NCBI GenBank assembly: GCA_027019845.1
Contig: JALUWE010000319.1
Span: forward strand, 1 to 10,027
Origin: Anaerolineales bacterium
GTDB taxonomy: Bacteria; Chloroflexota; Anaerolineae; Anaerolineales; JABWBV01
Length of the DNA: 10,027 bases
Direction of reading: 5' to 3'
The number at the start of each line of letters is the position of its first letter. The stretch's first letter is position 1. A program made the translations under genes and the position numbers. This document shows positions 1 through 6,613 of the stretch, piece after piece. A model generated the notes under the pieces. That model was not told the DNA's origin and searched no databases. It was given only the letters and a program-made list of their open reading frames with translations.

Positions 1-147
1 AGAATGACAGGAGGGGGGTGCGCTTTTGCGATCTGTGTAAGCTCTGTCAGTAAAAGACGAATGTTAACGAACCTGCCCCGCCATCACTTACTCCGTGACC
101 ACTACCAAATCCCCCCTCGGCATCCTTTGCGGTTTCGATGCCCGAAA

Positions 148-175
148 TCGTAGGGTTTTCGTAGCGTTTTCGTAG
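148..175 (+). promoter_or_regulatory. Three phased TCGTAG direct repeats (candidate activator site)
   Basis: The hexamer TCGTAG occurs at 148-153, 159-164 and 170-175, exactly 11 bp apart. The second and third copies extend to the decamer GTTTTCGTAG (155-164 and 166-175). The array ends 2 bp before the -35 hexamer of the downstream promoter, the usual place for an activator that touches RNA polymerase. One-helical-turn spacing would put all copies on one face of the DNA. The binding protein is unknown and the function is inferred from position. The 147 nt to the left show no gene or clear signal. Confidence 0.4.
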
Positions 176-177
176 AC

Positions 178-206
178 TTGACGACCTCACACGGAGATGA
201 TATTAT
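178..206 (+). promoter_or_regulatory. Sigma-70-type promoter of the LysM/M23 gene
   Basis: TTGACG (178-183, 5 of 6 to consensus), a 17-bp spacer, then TATTAT (201-206, 5 of 6). Transcription would begin near 212-214, only about 10-12 nt before the ATG at 224, so the leader would hold little beyond the GGAG ribosome binding site at 214-217. Confidence 0.65.
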
Positions 207-223
207 CCGCCCCGGAGTGAACC

Positions 224-1477
224 ATGTCCATTGCTGATGAATTTCCTCTTGCTGAGGAAGACAAACCAGAGAGTAATCCCACTCCAGAGCAGGATAATGC
301 TGTCGAATCGTCCCAGGGGGAGGGAATAACGCGTGCTTTATGGGCGCAGTTGTCCGATTTTGGATTGACTGAGCCTGTTATCCGTTTGGGTACGCACGCT
401 GCGGCGATAGCGTTGATCCTTGTTGTGGTTTGGGCAATGCGAAGTTTCTATCTGGCAGCCACCGTGGCCTCCGTTGAAATCCCCCAACGGGCAGCCAGGG
501 CCGCCTCCCTTGAAGACAACGCGGCAATCACCCCACAGGAAAGCTATGCAGGAGGCATCGAACTGCCCTCTTTGCCTCTATTGGACCAAAATCTCTTTCC
601 TCGCGGTGTTCCGCGACTGGCGTTATTACGCACCACCATCCCCAACAGGCCGCGAGTGGACGTCATCACCTATGTGGTCAAGGAAGGCGATACGGTATTC
701 GGCATTGCTGAAAAGTTTGGGCTTCGCCCGGAGACCATCTTTTGGGGCAACCGGGAAGTGCTGGGTGACAACCCCCACAACCTGCGACCTGGCCAGGAAT
801 TGAACATCCTGCCGGTGGACGGTGTGTACCACAAATGGAGTGCGGGAGAGAGTTTTACGCGCGTGGCTGAATTCTATGGTGTAGACCCGATGGCGATCAT
901 TAGCTGGCCGGGCAACTCTCTGGACGAATACGCCTTCAACCCGGAGGACCCCCAGATCGAGCCTGGCACCATGCTCATTGTGCCAGGGGGCACGCGCGAT
1001 CTCGTTGATTGGGGGCCGCCGCGCATTCCACGCGATGATCCGGCAGTGGCGCGGACGTATGGCCCAGGTTTTTGCGGCTCGATTTATGATGGCGCGATAG
1101 GGAGCGGCGCTTTCATCTGGCCGACCACCGCCACCTACCTTTCGGGATACGATTACAGCCCCGCTACCAACCACTATGGGTTGGACATTGCCGGTTCGAT
1201 GGGCAACCCGGTGTATGCCGCGGATGCCGGGGTGGTGGTTTACGCCGGATGGAGCAACTTCGGCTATGGCTATCTGGTCGTTCTGGACCACGGCAACGGC
1301 TGGCAAACCCTCTACGCGCACATGAGCGCGGTGTACGTCACCTGCGGGCAAAGCGTTTTTCAGGGCACCGCCGTGGGCGCCGTTGGCAGTACGGGCAACT
1401 CAACCGGCCCGCATCTCCATTTCGAGATGATGTACAACAGCGCAAAGGTGAACCCCTGGAACTACGTTTCGCCGTGA
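224..1477 (+). CDS. Membrane-anchored LysM/M23 peptidoglycan endopeptidase
   Basis: A 417-residue cell-wall protein predicted to cut peptidoglycan cross-links or to activate such hydrolases from the outer face of the membrane. An acidic N-terminus (1-55) is followed by one hydrophobic segment (about 58-79), best read as a type II anchor because no signal-peptidase site is obvious. Two LysM glycan-binding modules follow (about 149-198 and 201-254). The C-terminal M23 lasso domain (about 305-413) holds the zinc ligands and catalytic histidines: HYGLD (H317, D321), YAHM (H366) and HLHFE (H397, H399). All expected M23 catalytic residues are present, so it should be active, unlike degenerate EnvC/NlpD-type members. 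Two cysteines (in CGSIYD and VTCGQ) flank the fold and could form a disulfide. The start is supported by GGAG at 214-217, 6 nt before the ATG. The family assignment is secure; the exact bond cleaved and a role in division or sporulation-like processes cannot be read from sequence. Confidence 0.93.
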   Translation: MSIADEFPLAEEDKPESNPTPEQDNAVESSQGEGITRALWAQLSDFGLTEPVIRLGTHAAAIALILVVVWAMRSFYLAATVASVEIPQRAARAASLEDNAAITPQESYAGGIELPSLPLLDQNLFPRGVPRLALLRTTIPNRPRVDVITYVVKEGDTVFGIAEKFGLRPETIFWGNREVLGDNPHNLRPGQELNILPVDGVYHKWSAGESFTRVAEFYGVDPMAIISWPGNSLDEYAFNPEDPQIEPGTMLIVPGGTRDLVDWGPPRIPRDDPAVARTYGPGFCGSIYDGAIGSGAFIWPTTATYLSGYDYSPATNHYGLDIAGSMGNPVYAADAGVVVYAGWSNFGYGYLVVLDHGNGWQTLYAHMSAVYVTCGQSVFQGTAVGAVGSTGNSTGPHLHFEMMYNSAKVNPWNYVSP

Positions 1478-1491
1478 AGCATGTCTTCAGC

Positions 1492-1526
1492 AGGCCCCCG
1501 GTCCGGTAGGGCTGGGGGCTTTTTTT
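1492..1526 (+). terminator. Rho-independent terminator after the M23 gene
   Basis: GCCCCC (1494-1499) pairs with GGGGGC (1514-1519), extended by A-T, G-T and G-C pairs on both sides, and is followed by a run of seven T (1520-1526). It begins 14 nt after the M23 stop codon. The T-run ends only 3 nt before the ATG of the next gene at 1530, so the hairpin also lies in the translation-initiation region of that gene. Confidence 0.85.
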
Positions 1527-1529
1527 GTT

Positions 1530-2414
1530 ATGGCATCGACTCTGAAAAAACCATCGTTCCACGCCTATCTGGCGTTGGGAATTGGGGTGTTGAGTCTGGG
1601 GTTTTCAGCGATTTTCATCCGCTGGGCAGATGCACCGGGCATCGTTTCGTCATTTTATCGCATGGCGGTAGCCGCGGTTTTGCTGGCTCTCCCATTCTTC
1701 CAACAGAGGTACAAGAGAGGCGGCTTGCCAAAACGGGGAGTTCTGCTGGCTATCATGGGGGGGCTGTTCTTTGCCGGAGACATGGCCCTTTGGTCCACCG
1801 GAGTGACCCTGGGCGGGGCCACGAACCCGACCCTGCTGGCGAACACCGCGCCTGTCTGGGTGGGGGTGGGCGCACTGATTTTTATGCGCGAGCGGTTGAG
1901 CGGCATGTTTTGGTTGGGATTATTCCTGGCTTTGGCAGGCGCGAGCGTCGTGCTTGGATTGGACAGTTTGCGCGAGTTTGCGCTGGGGCTGGGATCATTC
2001 CTCGGATTGCTGGGTGGAATCTTTTATGGCGCATACTTTCTGATCTCCCAGAGAGGCCGCCAACTACTCGATTCTTTATCCTATTTCTGGCTGACCGTAA
2101 CGAGTGCTACCCTGGGGCTATGGCTGATCACATGGGCCGCGGGTCAGCCTTTCGGCGGATATACTCGCGACACGTATCTTATTTTTCTGGCAATGGGCGT
2201 GGTCAGTCAAGTGATCGGTTGGTTGGCGATAAATTACGCCCAGGGATATTTACCGGCCACAGTCGTTTCACCGACTTTGTTGGGGCAGCCGCTGGCCACG
2301 GCTGTGCTGGCGTTTTTATTGTTGGGGGAAACCTTTACCTGGGGGCAGATCGCTGGCGGGTTGGTTGTCCTGGCAGGGGTGTTCATCGTGCATTGGGGCC
2401 GCAATACCAGTTGA
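1530..2414 (+). CDS. EamA/DMT-family transporter (10 TM)
   Basis: A 294-residue inner-membrane permease of the drug/metabolite transporter superfamily. It shows the two tandem EamA repeats, each of about five hydrophobic helices (about 13-145 and 153-290), and the usual length. The N-terminal repeat has the typical SAIFIRWADAPG stretch (26-37) followed by a helix starting SSFYRM; the second repeat ends with LGETFTWGQIAGG (265-277), the signature seen at the end of many EamA proteins. The substrate cannot be deduced, since members export amino acids, nucleosides, drugs or other metabolites. The start at 1530 is the only reasonable one: a short Lys-Lys-containing N-tail precedes helix 1, and the next Met (residue 45) lies inside the fold. 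There is no normal Shine-Dalgarno; the closest purine run is GGGGG (1514-1518), buried in the upstream terminator stem. No separate promoter was recognised, so expression probably depends on readthrough or an unseen start site. Confidence 0.88.
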   Translation: MASTLKKPSFHAYLALGIGVLSLGFSAIFIRWADAPGIVSSFYRMAVAAVLLALPFFQQRYKRGGLPKRGVLLAIMGGLFFAGDMALWSTGVTLGGATNPTLLANTAPVWVGVGALIFMRERLSGMFWLGLFLALAGASVVLGLDSLREFALGLGSFLGLLGGIFYGAYFLISQRGRQLLDSLSYFWLTVTSATLGLWLITWAAGQPFGGYTRDTYLIFLAMGVVSQVIGWLAINYAQGYLPATVVSPTLLGQPLATAVLAFLLLGETFTWGQIAGGLVVLAGVFIVHWGRNTS

Positions 2415-2456
2415 ACGCACATTTCAATCTGTTTGAATTTGAAATTTATCGTGCTC

Positions 2457-2485
2457 TTGCGAATGCGGTTCCCCTCTGCTATAAT
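2457..2485 (+). promoter_or_regulatory. Promoter of the tRNA-Val gene
   Basis: TTGCGA (2457-2462), a 17-bp spacer and a perfect TATAAT (2480-2485). The predicted start is near 2491-2493, a few nt before the mature 5' end at 2496, so the 5' leader removed by RNase P would be very short. Confidence 0.75.
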
Positions 2486-2495
2486 GCAAACGAAC

Positions 2496-2569
2496 GGGCG
2501 CGTAGCTCAGTTGGTTAGAGCGCATCACTCACATTGATGAGGTCAGGGGTTCAAGTCCCTTCGCGCCCA
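2496..2569 (+). tRNA. tRNA-Val (anticodon CAC)
   Basis: The full cloverleaf can be folded. The acceptor stem is GGGCGCG (2496-2502) with CGCGCCC (2562-2568); the D stem is GCTC/GAGC; the anticodon stem is CATCA (2523-2527) with TGATG (2535-2539) around the loop CTCACAT. The anticodon is CAC (2530-2532), reading the valine codon GTG. The T arm is AGGGG/CCCTT with loop TTCAAGT, and the discriminator base is A2569. The terminal CCA is not encoded, so a CCA-adding enzyme must supply it. The gene stands alone with its own promoter and terminator. Confidence 0.95.
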
Positions 2570-2590
2570 CTCTCATCCCTCATTGAAGAT

Positions 2591-2614
2591 AGCGCCCTTT
2601 GCGGGCGCTTTTTT
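2591..2614 (+). terminator. Rho-independent terminator of tRNA-Val
   Basis: A perfect 7-bp stem, AGCGCCC (2591-2597) with GGGCGCT (2603-2609), a 5-nt loop, then a T-run (2609-2614). It lies 21 nt downstream of the tRNA 3' end. Confidence 0.9.
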
Positions 2615-2622
2615 CGATTCAC

Positions 2623-2651
2623 TTTGCGTTTTTATGCTTTTGCGTTATGAT
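2623..2651 (+). promoter_or_regulatory. Possible promoter of the histidine kinase operon
   Basis: TTTGCG (2623-2628), a 17-bp spacer and TATGAT (2646-2651, 5 of 6 to consensus). The -35 match is weak (3 of 6). It would give a leader of about 75 nt before the ATG at 2735. The octamer TTTGCGTT is repeated at 2623-2630 and 2639-2646. The remaining leader shows no recognisable riboswitch or hairpin. Confidence 0.4.
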
Positions 2652-2734
2652 TTGCTTGCGCTCAGGCTTTAGTGCTCCCGAAGCTCCACGGCCCAGGTAA
2701 TTTGATCGCTTAGAACCTCGCTAGTGAAACTTTG

Positions 2735-4090
2735 ATGAGTTTCGATCCATTCTCCATTCTCGGAATCGGCATTGTGGGGGTGTTTTCTTTATTGCTGGGG
2801 GTGCTGGGCGGCTATTTTTGGGCCAGACGGGGAACGAAAAACACGAAAAGCACCGGCATTTCGAGCACAGCGCGTCAAGGGGCACATTCTCTTTCAATGG
2901 ATGAGCGCTGGCGACAGATTTACCGCCTCACCACGGCTTTGAGCAACACGCTGAACTACGAACGAGTGCTGGATACGGCCCTTGACTTAGGCGCTACGGC
3001 ACTTGCAAATCCAAAAGAAACTGCCAGCCCTCTGGTGAGCGCGGTCTTTCTCTTTGACGTGGACGAGCTGGTTGTGCAAACCGCGCGGCGTTTTACCACC
3101 GCCGATATGCGCACAACCCTGCCCGGGTTACAGGGCGTCTTGGGGAAAGCCATCAATGAAGGGGACGCTACGTTTACACAAGATGTGGCGCGCGATCCCG
3201 AATTAGGGCGGATCGTTGCCATGCGCAATTGCAAGTCCGCCTATTGCATTCCCCTGCGCAGCGGGCTGGATGTATATGGCGTGTTGGTCTTTGCACATCC
3301 CAAAAAAGATTTTTTCACCCGCGAGAATCGCGAAACCCTGGACATCATCGCGGTCCAGGCCATGAACGCCCTCCAAAACGCGCGCCTGTACCAGGAGTTG
3401 GAACAAGAAAAAGAACGCATGGCGGAAACCCAGGAAGAAACCCGGAAAAAGCTGGCGCGCGACCTGCACGATGGGCCTACCCAATCCATCGCGGCTATCG
3501 CCATGCGCGTCAATTTTGCCCGCCGTCTGATCGAGCGTAACCCCAAAGGGGCCGCGGAAGAGCTGTACAAAATCGAAGACCTGGCTCGCAAAACCACCAA
3601 AGAAATCCGCCACATGCTCTTCACACTGCGCCCCCTGGTACTGGAATCCAAAGGCCTGAAGGCCGCGCTGGAGGCCATGGCCGAGAAAATGAACGAAACT
3701 TTCGATCAAAACGTGCTCATCGACGTGGACGAGGCGGTGATTGCCCAGTTGGATTTGGGGAAACAGGGCGTGATTTTCAACATTGCGGATGAAGCCGTCA
3801 ACAACGCCCGAAAACACGCCCAGGCTGCCCACATTTGGGTGCGTTTGAAACCCGCCCGCCATGGGCTGGCGCTATTGGAAATTCGCGACGATGGCGTTGG
3901 ATTCGACGTCAAACGAGTGGAAGCCTCTTATGATCGCCGGGGAAGTCTGGGAATGGTGAATTTGCGCGAACGCGCGGAATTGATCAATGGCGTGCTCCAG
4001 ATCAACTCGAAACCAGGTGCAGGCACACAAATCCAGGTGTGGATTCCGCTGACTGAAGAGGCCGCAGAACTGATGTGGCACCGCACATGA
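2735..4090 (+). CDS. NarL-class sensor histidine kinase with GAF domain
   Basis: A 451-residue sensor kinase expected to autophosphorylate on His and pass the phosphate to a LuxR/NarL-type response regulator. Order of parts: one N-terminal membrane helix (about 7-30) with almost no extracytoplasmic loop; a GAF domain (about 65-218) containing C166 and C171; a short coiled coil (about 218-240); a HisKA_3 dimerisation domain with the phospho-acceptor in DLHDGPTQ (H245); and a HATPase_c domain with N-box DEAVNNARKHA (from D352), G1 box DDGVGFD (D385-D391) and a G2-like GSLGMVNLRER stretch. All catalytic motifs are intact. With no periplasmic sensor loop, the signal is probably cytoplasmic and read by GAF. 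A TTG codon lies immediately upstream at 2732, but ATG 2735 is preferred; neither has a strong Shine-Dalgarno. No response regulator lies next to it, so it is an orphan here. It overlaps the next gene by 4 nt, pointing to an operon with coupled translation. Confidence 0.92.
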   Translation: MSFDPFSILGIGIVGVFSLLLGVLGGYFWARRGTKNTKSTGISSTARQGAHSLSMDERWRQIYRLTTALSNTLNYERVLDTALDLGATALANPKETASPLVSAVFLFDVDELVVQTARRFTTADMRTTLPGLQGVLGKAINEGDATFTQDVARDPELGRIVAMRNCKSAYCIPLRSGLDVYGVLVFAHPKKDFFTRENRETLDIIAVQAMNALQNARLYQELEQEKERMAETQEETRKKLARDLHDGPTQSIAAIAMRVNFARRLIERNPKGAAEELYKIEDLARKTTKEIRHMLFTLRPLVLESKGLKAALEAMAEKMNETFDQNVLIDVDEAVIAQLDLGKQGVIFNIADEAVNNARKHAQAAHIWVRLKPARHGLALLEIRDDGVGFDVKRVEASYDRRGSLGMVNLRERAELINGVLQINSKPGAGTQIQVWIPLTEEAAELMWHRT

Positions 4091-4488
4091 GCGATCAGGA
4101 AATTCAACCCCGGGACTGGCTGCGCATCAGCGCGATCATCACCGCAATCGCATTGCTGTTTTGGACACCCGTTGAAAGTGTAGAGCGCACCTCTGTGCTT
4201 TTGTTTTCGGCGGTTATTTGTGTTTTGGCCGCCCTGGGATTTCTCCGGCGCAGCAGCGACCGCTATTCGTTCTGGCATTCTGTCTTAACCGGTTCCGCGG
4301 GCGGGCTGGCTGTCAGCCCTATCGCTTCGGTGCTCATGCTCTTCAAAATCGGGCTGCACGGGCACGCCGTACCCGACTTTTCATTTTCCGACATCCTGGC
4401 TACCCTCAGGCTCACTCCTTTTTGGGGGATTGGTGGACTGCTGATCGGGCTGGGTTTTGGCCTCTGGAACCTGTCTTATCAAGAATAA
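4087..4488 (+). CDS. Small four-helix membrane protein of unknown function
   Basis: A 133-residue hydrophobic protein of no family I recognise. A polar N-tail (1-11) is followed by probable membrane helices at about 12-28, 34-53, 66-88 and 109-128, with Arg/Lys clusters (for example RRSSDR at 54-59) in the loops and a Gly-rich last helix. The start is placed at ATG 4087 because its ATGA overlaps the TGA stop of the kinase gene, the classic arrangement for translational coupling; an in-frame GTG at 4075 would add only four residues. The position suggests it is made in step with the kinase and could be a membrane partner or signal input for it, but that is inference. No enzymatic motif is visible. 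Confidence 0.75.
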   Translation: MSDQEIQPRDWLRISAIITAIALLFWTPVESVERTSVLLFSAVICVLAALGFLRRSSDRYSFWHSVLTGSAGGLAVSPIASVLMLFKIGLHGHAVPDFSFSDILATLRLTPFWGIGGLLIGLGFGLWNLSYQE

Positions 4489-4493
4489 ATTGT

Positions 4494-5264
4494 ATGCCTG
4501 TTGCTGCTGGTTTGTACTATTACGCCCGCGAAAGCGAAAATACACACACCCCTTCGATTGTGTTGCTCCATGGCGCGGGTGGCTTTCACCTGAGCTGGCC
4601 CCCTGAAATTCGACGGCTGGGCAACTACAACGTTTTCGCGTTGGATTTGCCGGGACATGGCAAATCCGAAGGGCATGGGGAACAATCCATTCAGGCCTAT
4701 GCCCGCCGGGTGATCGAATGGGCATTTGCCCTCGACATATACCGCGCTATTTTCGTGGGGCACTCGATGGGAGGGGCCATTGCGCTGCAACTCGGCCTTT
4801 CGTATCGCCGTCATGTTGCCGGGCTGGGACTGTTAGGAAGCGGCGCGCGTTTGCCCGTCTCCCCACAAATCCTCGAGAATCTCGCCAACCCCATCACCAT
4901 TCAGGCCGCGCTGGATACCATCGTTCGTTTCTCATTTGCCGAAAGCACCTCCCCCCGGCTGGTGGAACAGATATCCAGACGATTCGCCGAATCCAGACCC
5001 GGAGTGCTTTTGGGAGATTTTCAGGCCTGCAACGCTTTCGACGTTTCAGACCAACTGGAAAACATATCCTGTCCCACCGTGGTCATTTGTGGGGAACAAG
5101 ATCGCATGACCCCTCTGCGATATTCCCAGTTTCTGACAAGCAAGATACCGCGCGCCTCGCTGGCCGTTGTGCCGGACGCCGGGCATATGGTCATGCTGGA
5201 ACAGCCCGCCGCGGTCGCCCAGCACCTGCAATCTTTTCTTTCAGAAAACCGGATGCGCTGGTAA
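4494..5264 (+). CDS. Alpha/beta-fold hydrolase
   Basis: A 256-residue soluble serine hydrolase of the alpha/beta superfamily, of the general type that includes esterases, carboxylesterases and C-C hydrolases. The sequence shows the oxyanion-hole motif HGAGG (26-30), the strand motif DLPGHG (51-56), the nucleophile elbow GHSMGG (S91), the acid in CGEQDRMTP (D203) and the catalytic His in DAGHMVM (H231). The triad Ser-Asp-His is therefore complete and correctly spaced. There is no signal peptide, so it acts in the cytoplasm. A cap region (about 115-185) sits between the nucleophile and the acid. The start at ATG 4494 is 5 nt after the stop of the membrane-protein gene, so it is the third gene of the operon; no strong Shine-Dalgarno is seen. 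The same frame stays open upstream inside the previous gene, but that extension is not homologous to hydrolases. The substrate is unknown. Confidence 0.9.
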   Translation: MPVAAGLYYYARESENTHTPSIVLLHGAGGFHLSWPPEIRRLGNYNVFALDLPGHGKSEGHGEQSIQAYARRVIEWAFALDIYRAIFVGHSMGGAIALQLGLSYRRHVAGLGLLGSGARLPVSPQILENLANPITIQAALDTIVRFSFAESTSPRLVEQISRRFAESRPGVLLGDFQACNAFDVSDQLENISCPTVVICGEQDRMTPLRYSQFLTSKIPRASLAVVPDAGHMVMLEQPAAVAQHLQSFLSENRMRW

Positions 5265-5301
5265 ACGGCGAATTTTCCCGGGATGGGGCGCGGGCAGCGG
5301 A

Positions 5302-5919
5302 TTACCCTGCTGAGGGTTCTCCACGCAACAGCCTCCGCAGCACAGGCCGGATCGCCTCCACCGCCAACGCCCGATGGCTGAGGCGGTTTTTTTCTTCTGC
5401 CGTCAACTCCGCCATCGTCACGCCTCTCTCTTCGAGCAGAAAGATGGGGTCATACCCAAACCCGCCTTGACCGCGTTCCTCCGGGATGATTTGCCCCTCG
5501 CAAGTGCCTTCCCCAAAGTACAGCGCGCCCTCCGGGGTTGCAAGCGCGATCCAGCACCGGAAACGCGCCCTCCAGGGTTGGGGGCGCCCCTGCAACCGCT
5601 GCAAAAGATAGGCGCGGCGGTCTGCATCGGTGGCCCCCGGCTGGGGCGCGAAGCGGGCCGAACGGACCCCGGGCGCGCCGCCCAATGCGTCCACCTCCAG
5701 CCCCGAATCATCCGCCAGTGCCATCAACCCGCTGGCTGCTGCAAAAGCACGCGCTTTGAGCACCGCGTTTTCACGATAGGTTTGCCCGCTCTCCTCCACC
5801 TCCAGACGGATACCCACCTCACGCGGGGAAAGCAATGCCTCACCCAGATCGCTCAACAAGGCCTTGAACTCCCTCAATTTGCCCGGATTTTGAGTAGCAA
5901 GCAAAATTTTCTCACCCAT
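5302..5919 (-). CDS. rdgB: RdgB/HAM1 non-canonical purine NTP pyrophosphatase
   Basis: A 205-residue house-cleaning enzyme that hydrolyses ITP, dITP and XTP to the monophosphate plus pyrophosphate, keeping deaminated purines out of DNA and RNA. Family signatures are all present: ATQNPGK near the N-terminus (8-14), ENA with a following Lys (50-55), the metal-binding LADDSGLEVDALGGAPGV block (68-85, with D70/D71), GFGYDPIF (153-160) and SHRALA (181-186). The length is normal for the family (about 195-210). ATG 5919 is chosen because it gives the standard MGEKILLATQNPGK start. A GTG at 5928 would add three residues and overlaps the stop of the upstream gene by one base (TAGTG), so translational coupling is possible either way. 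It is the last gene of a leftward run nurA - HAS protein - rdgB and converges on the hydrolase gene with 37 nt between the stop codons and no clear terminator. Confidence 0.95.
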   Translation of the reverse strand: MGEKILLATQNPGKLREFKALLSDLGEALLSPREVGIRLEVEESGQTYRENAVLKARAFAAASGLMALADDSGLEVDALGGAPGVRSARFAPQPGATDADRRAYLLQRLQGRPQPWRARFRCWIALATPEGALYFGEGTCEGQIIPEERGQGGFGYDPIFLLEERGVTMAELTAEEKNRLSHRALAVEAIRPVLRRLLRGEPSAG

Positions 5920-5927
5920 ACCAACCA

Positions 5928-6569
5928 CTACCCGCTGAACGCCGTGCTATCGCCGAAATCCGCGGGCGAAACCGCATCCCCCAACGCGCTCAGCACACTC
6001 ATTAAGGTCGGGTAGTCGTCCCGCAGCAGGACGATCAACTCTTGCGTAGCGGCTTCCATCCAGCTTGTATTGCCTGCCGCGCGGTGCGCTTCTGCGGCCT
6101 GTCCCACGTGCGCGGCCAGCAGTTCACCGGTGGGCAAGTCCCTGGCGCGCAGAATGTGGCGGAAGTACCCAAAGCGTCCGGCCGCGGTAAACTCGCACAG
6201 TTCTTCCGGGCTGCACAGGTAGATCACGTCCAGGCTGAGAGGAGGGCGGGGCGGCAATAGATGGCGGATGCTGCCTTGTTCGCCATACCCCACAGACAAC
6301 ACACTCATCTCGATGGGCACGTTGCGGTTTTGGCGGTTGTCCGCGATGATCGTCTCATCCACACCCTCCGCCGTGACCAGTTGGCGCACCAACCCGTCAT
6401 CATCGATGTGAATATCATAAATCAGGCCATATACCTGGTAATCGTTCCCCAACGGGGCGCGCACCAACGCGCCAAACGAAGGGGCCTCCAGTTGGGAAAC
6501 ATGGCATCCCGCCACGAAACCGGATGTTCCGGCGCGCAGCAGACGGCCAATTTCCAGCATTTGTGACAT
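5928..6569 (-). CDS. HAS-barrel (HerA-like) protein lacking the ATPase domain
   Basis: A 213-residue protein whose first about 120 residues look like the HAS barrel, the small beta-barrel found at the N-terminus of HerA ATPases and related to the barrel of F-type ATP synthases. Matching features are LEIGRLLRAGTSGFVAG (5-21), the FGALVRAPL strand (32-40), VYGLIYDIHIDDDGLVRQL (46-64) and LLPPRPPLSLD (104-114). The remainder (about 120-213) is predicted helical and has no Walker A or B motif, so the protein cannot be a complete HerA translocase. The barrel in HerA helps contact NurA, and here the gene follows nurA by 44 nt, which supports a NurA-linked role. The start at ATG 6569 is fixed by an excellent GGAGG (6575-6579) 5 nt away; a TTG at 6593 opens a longer frame but lies upstream of that site. 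The fold call is from memory of family patterns and is moderately sure. Confidence 0.7.
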   Translation of the reverse strand: MSQMLEIGRLLRAGTSGFVAGCHVSQLEAPSFGALVRAPLGNDYQVYGLIYDIHIDDDGLVRQLVTAEGVDETIIADNRQNRNVPIEMSVLSVGYGEQGSIRHLLPPRPPLSLDVIYLCSPEELCEFTAAGRFGYFRHILRARDLPTGELLAAHVGQAAEAHRAAGNTSWMEAATQELIVLLRDDYPTLMSVLSALGDAVSPADFGDSTAFSG

Positions 6570-6613
6570 GTGATCCTCCAAATTACGTGCCAAGCACTGC
6601 CTGCGCTGCCCGC

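Noticed and set aside
626..1351. Long minus-strand frame opposite the M23 gene
   Set aside because: The plus strand carries intact LysM and M23 motifs over the same bases; the antisense product has no recognisable domain and reflects GC-biased codon use.
3203..3862. Long minus-strand frame opposite the histidine kinase
   Set aside because: It overlaps the DLHDGPTQ and N-box coding sequence of the kinase; no independent start signals or domain.
4218..4493. Upstream extension of the alpha/beta hydrolase through the membrane-protein gene
   Set aside because: The extra 92 residues have no hydrolase similarity and overlap the membrane-protein frame; hydrolase homology begins right after ATG 4494.
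5265..5301. Bidirectional terminator between the convergent hydrolase and rdgB genes
   Set aside because: The 37-nt gap has GC-rich stretches but no convincing stem followed by a T-run on either strand.
6570..6593. TTG start for the HAS-barrel protein
   Set aside because: The perfect GGAGG at 6575-6579 is positioned for the ATG at 6569 and would lie inside the longer frame.
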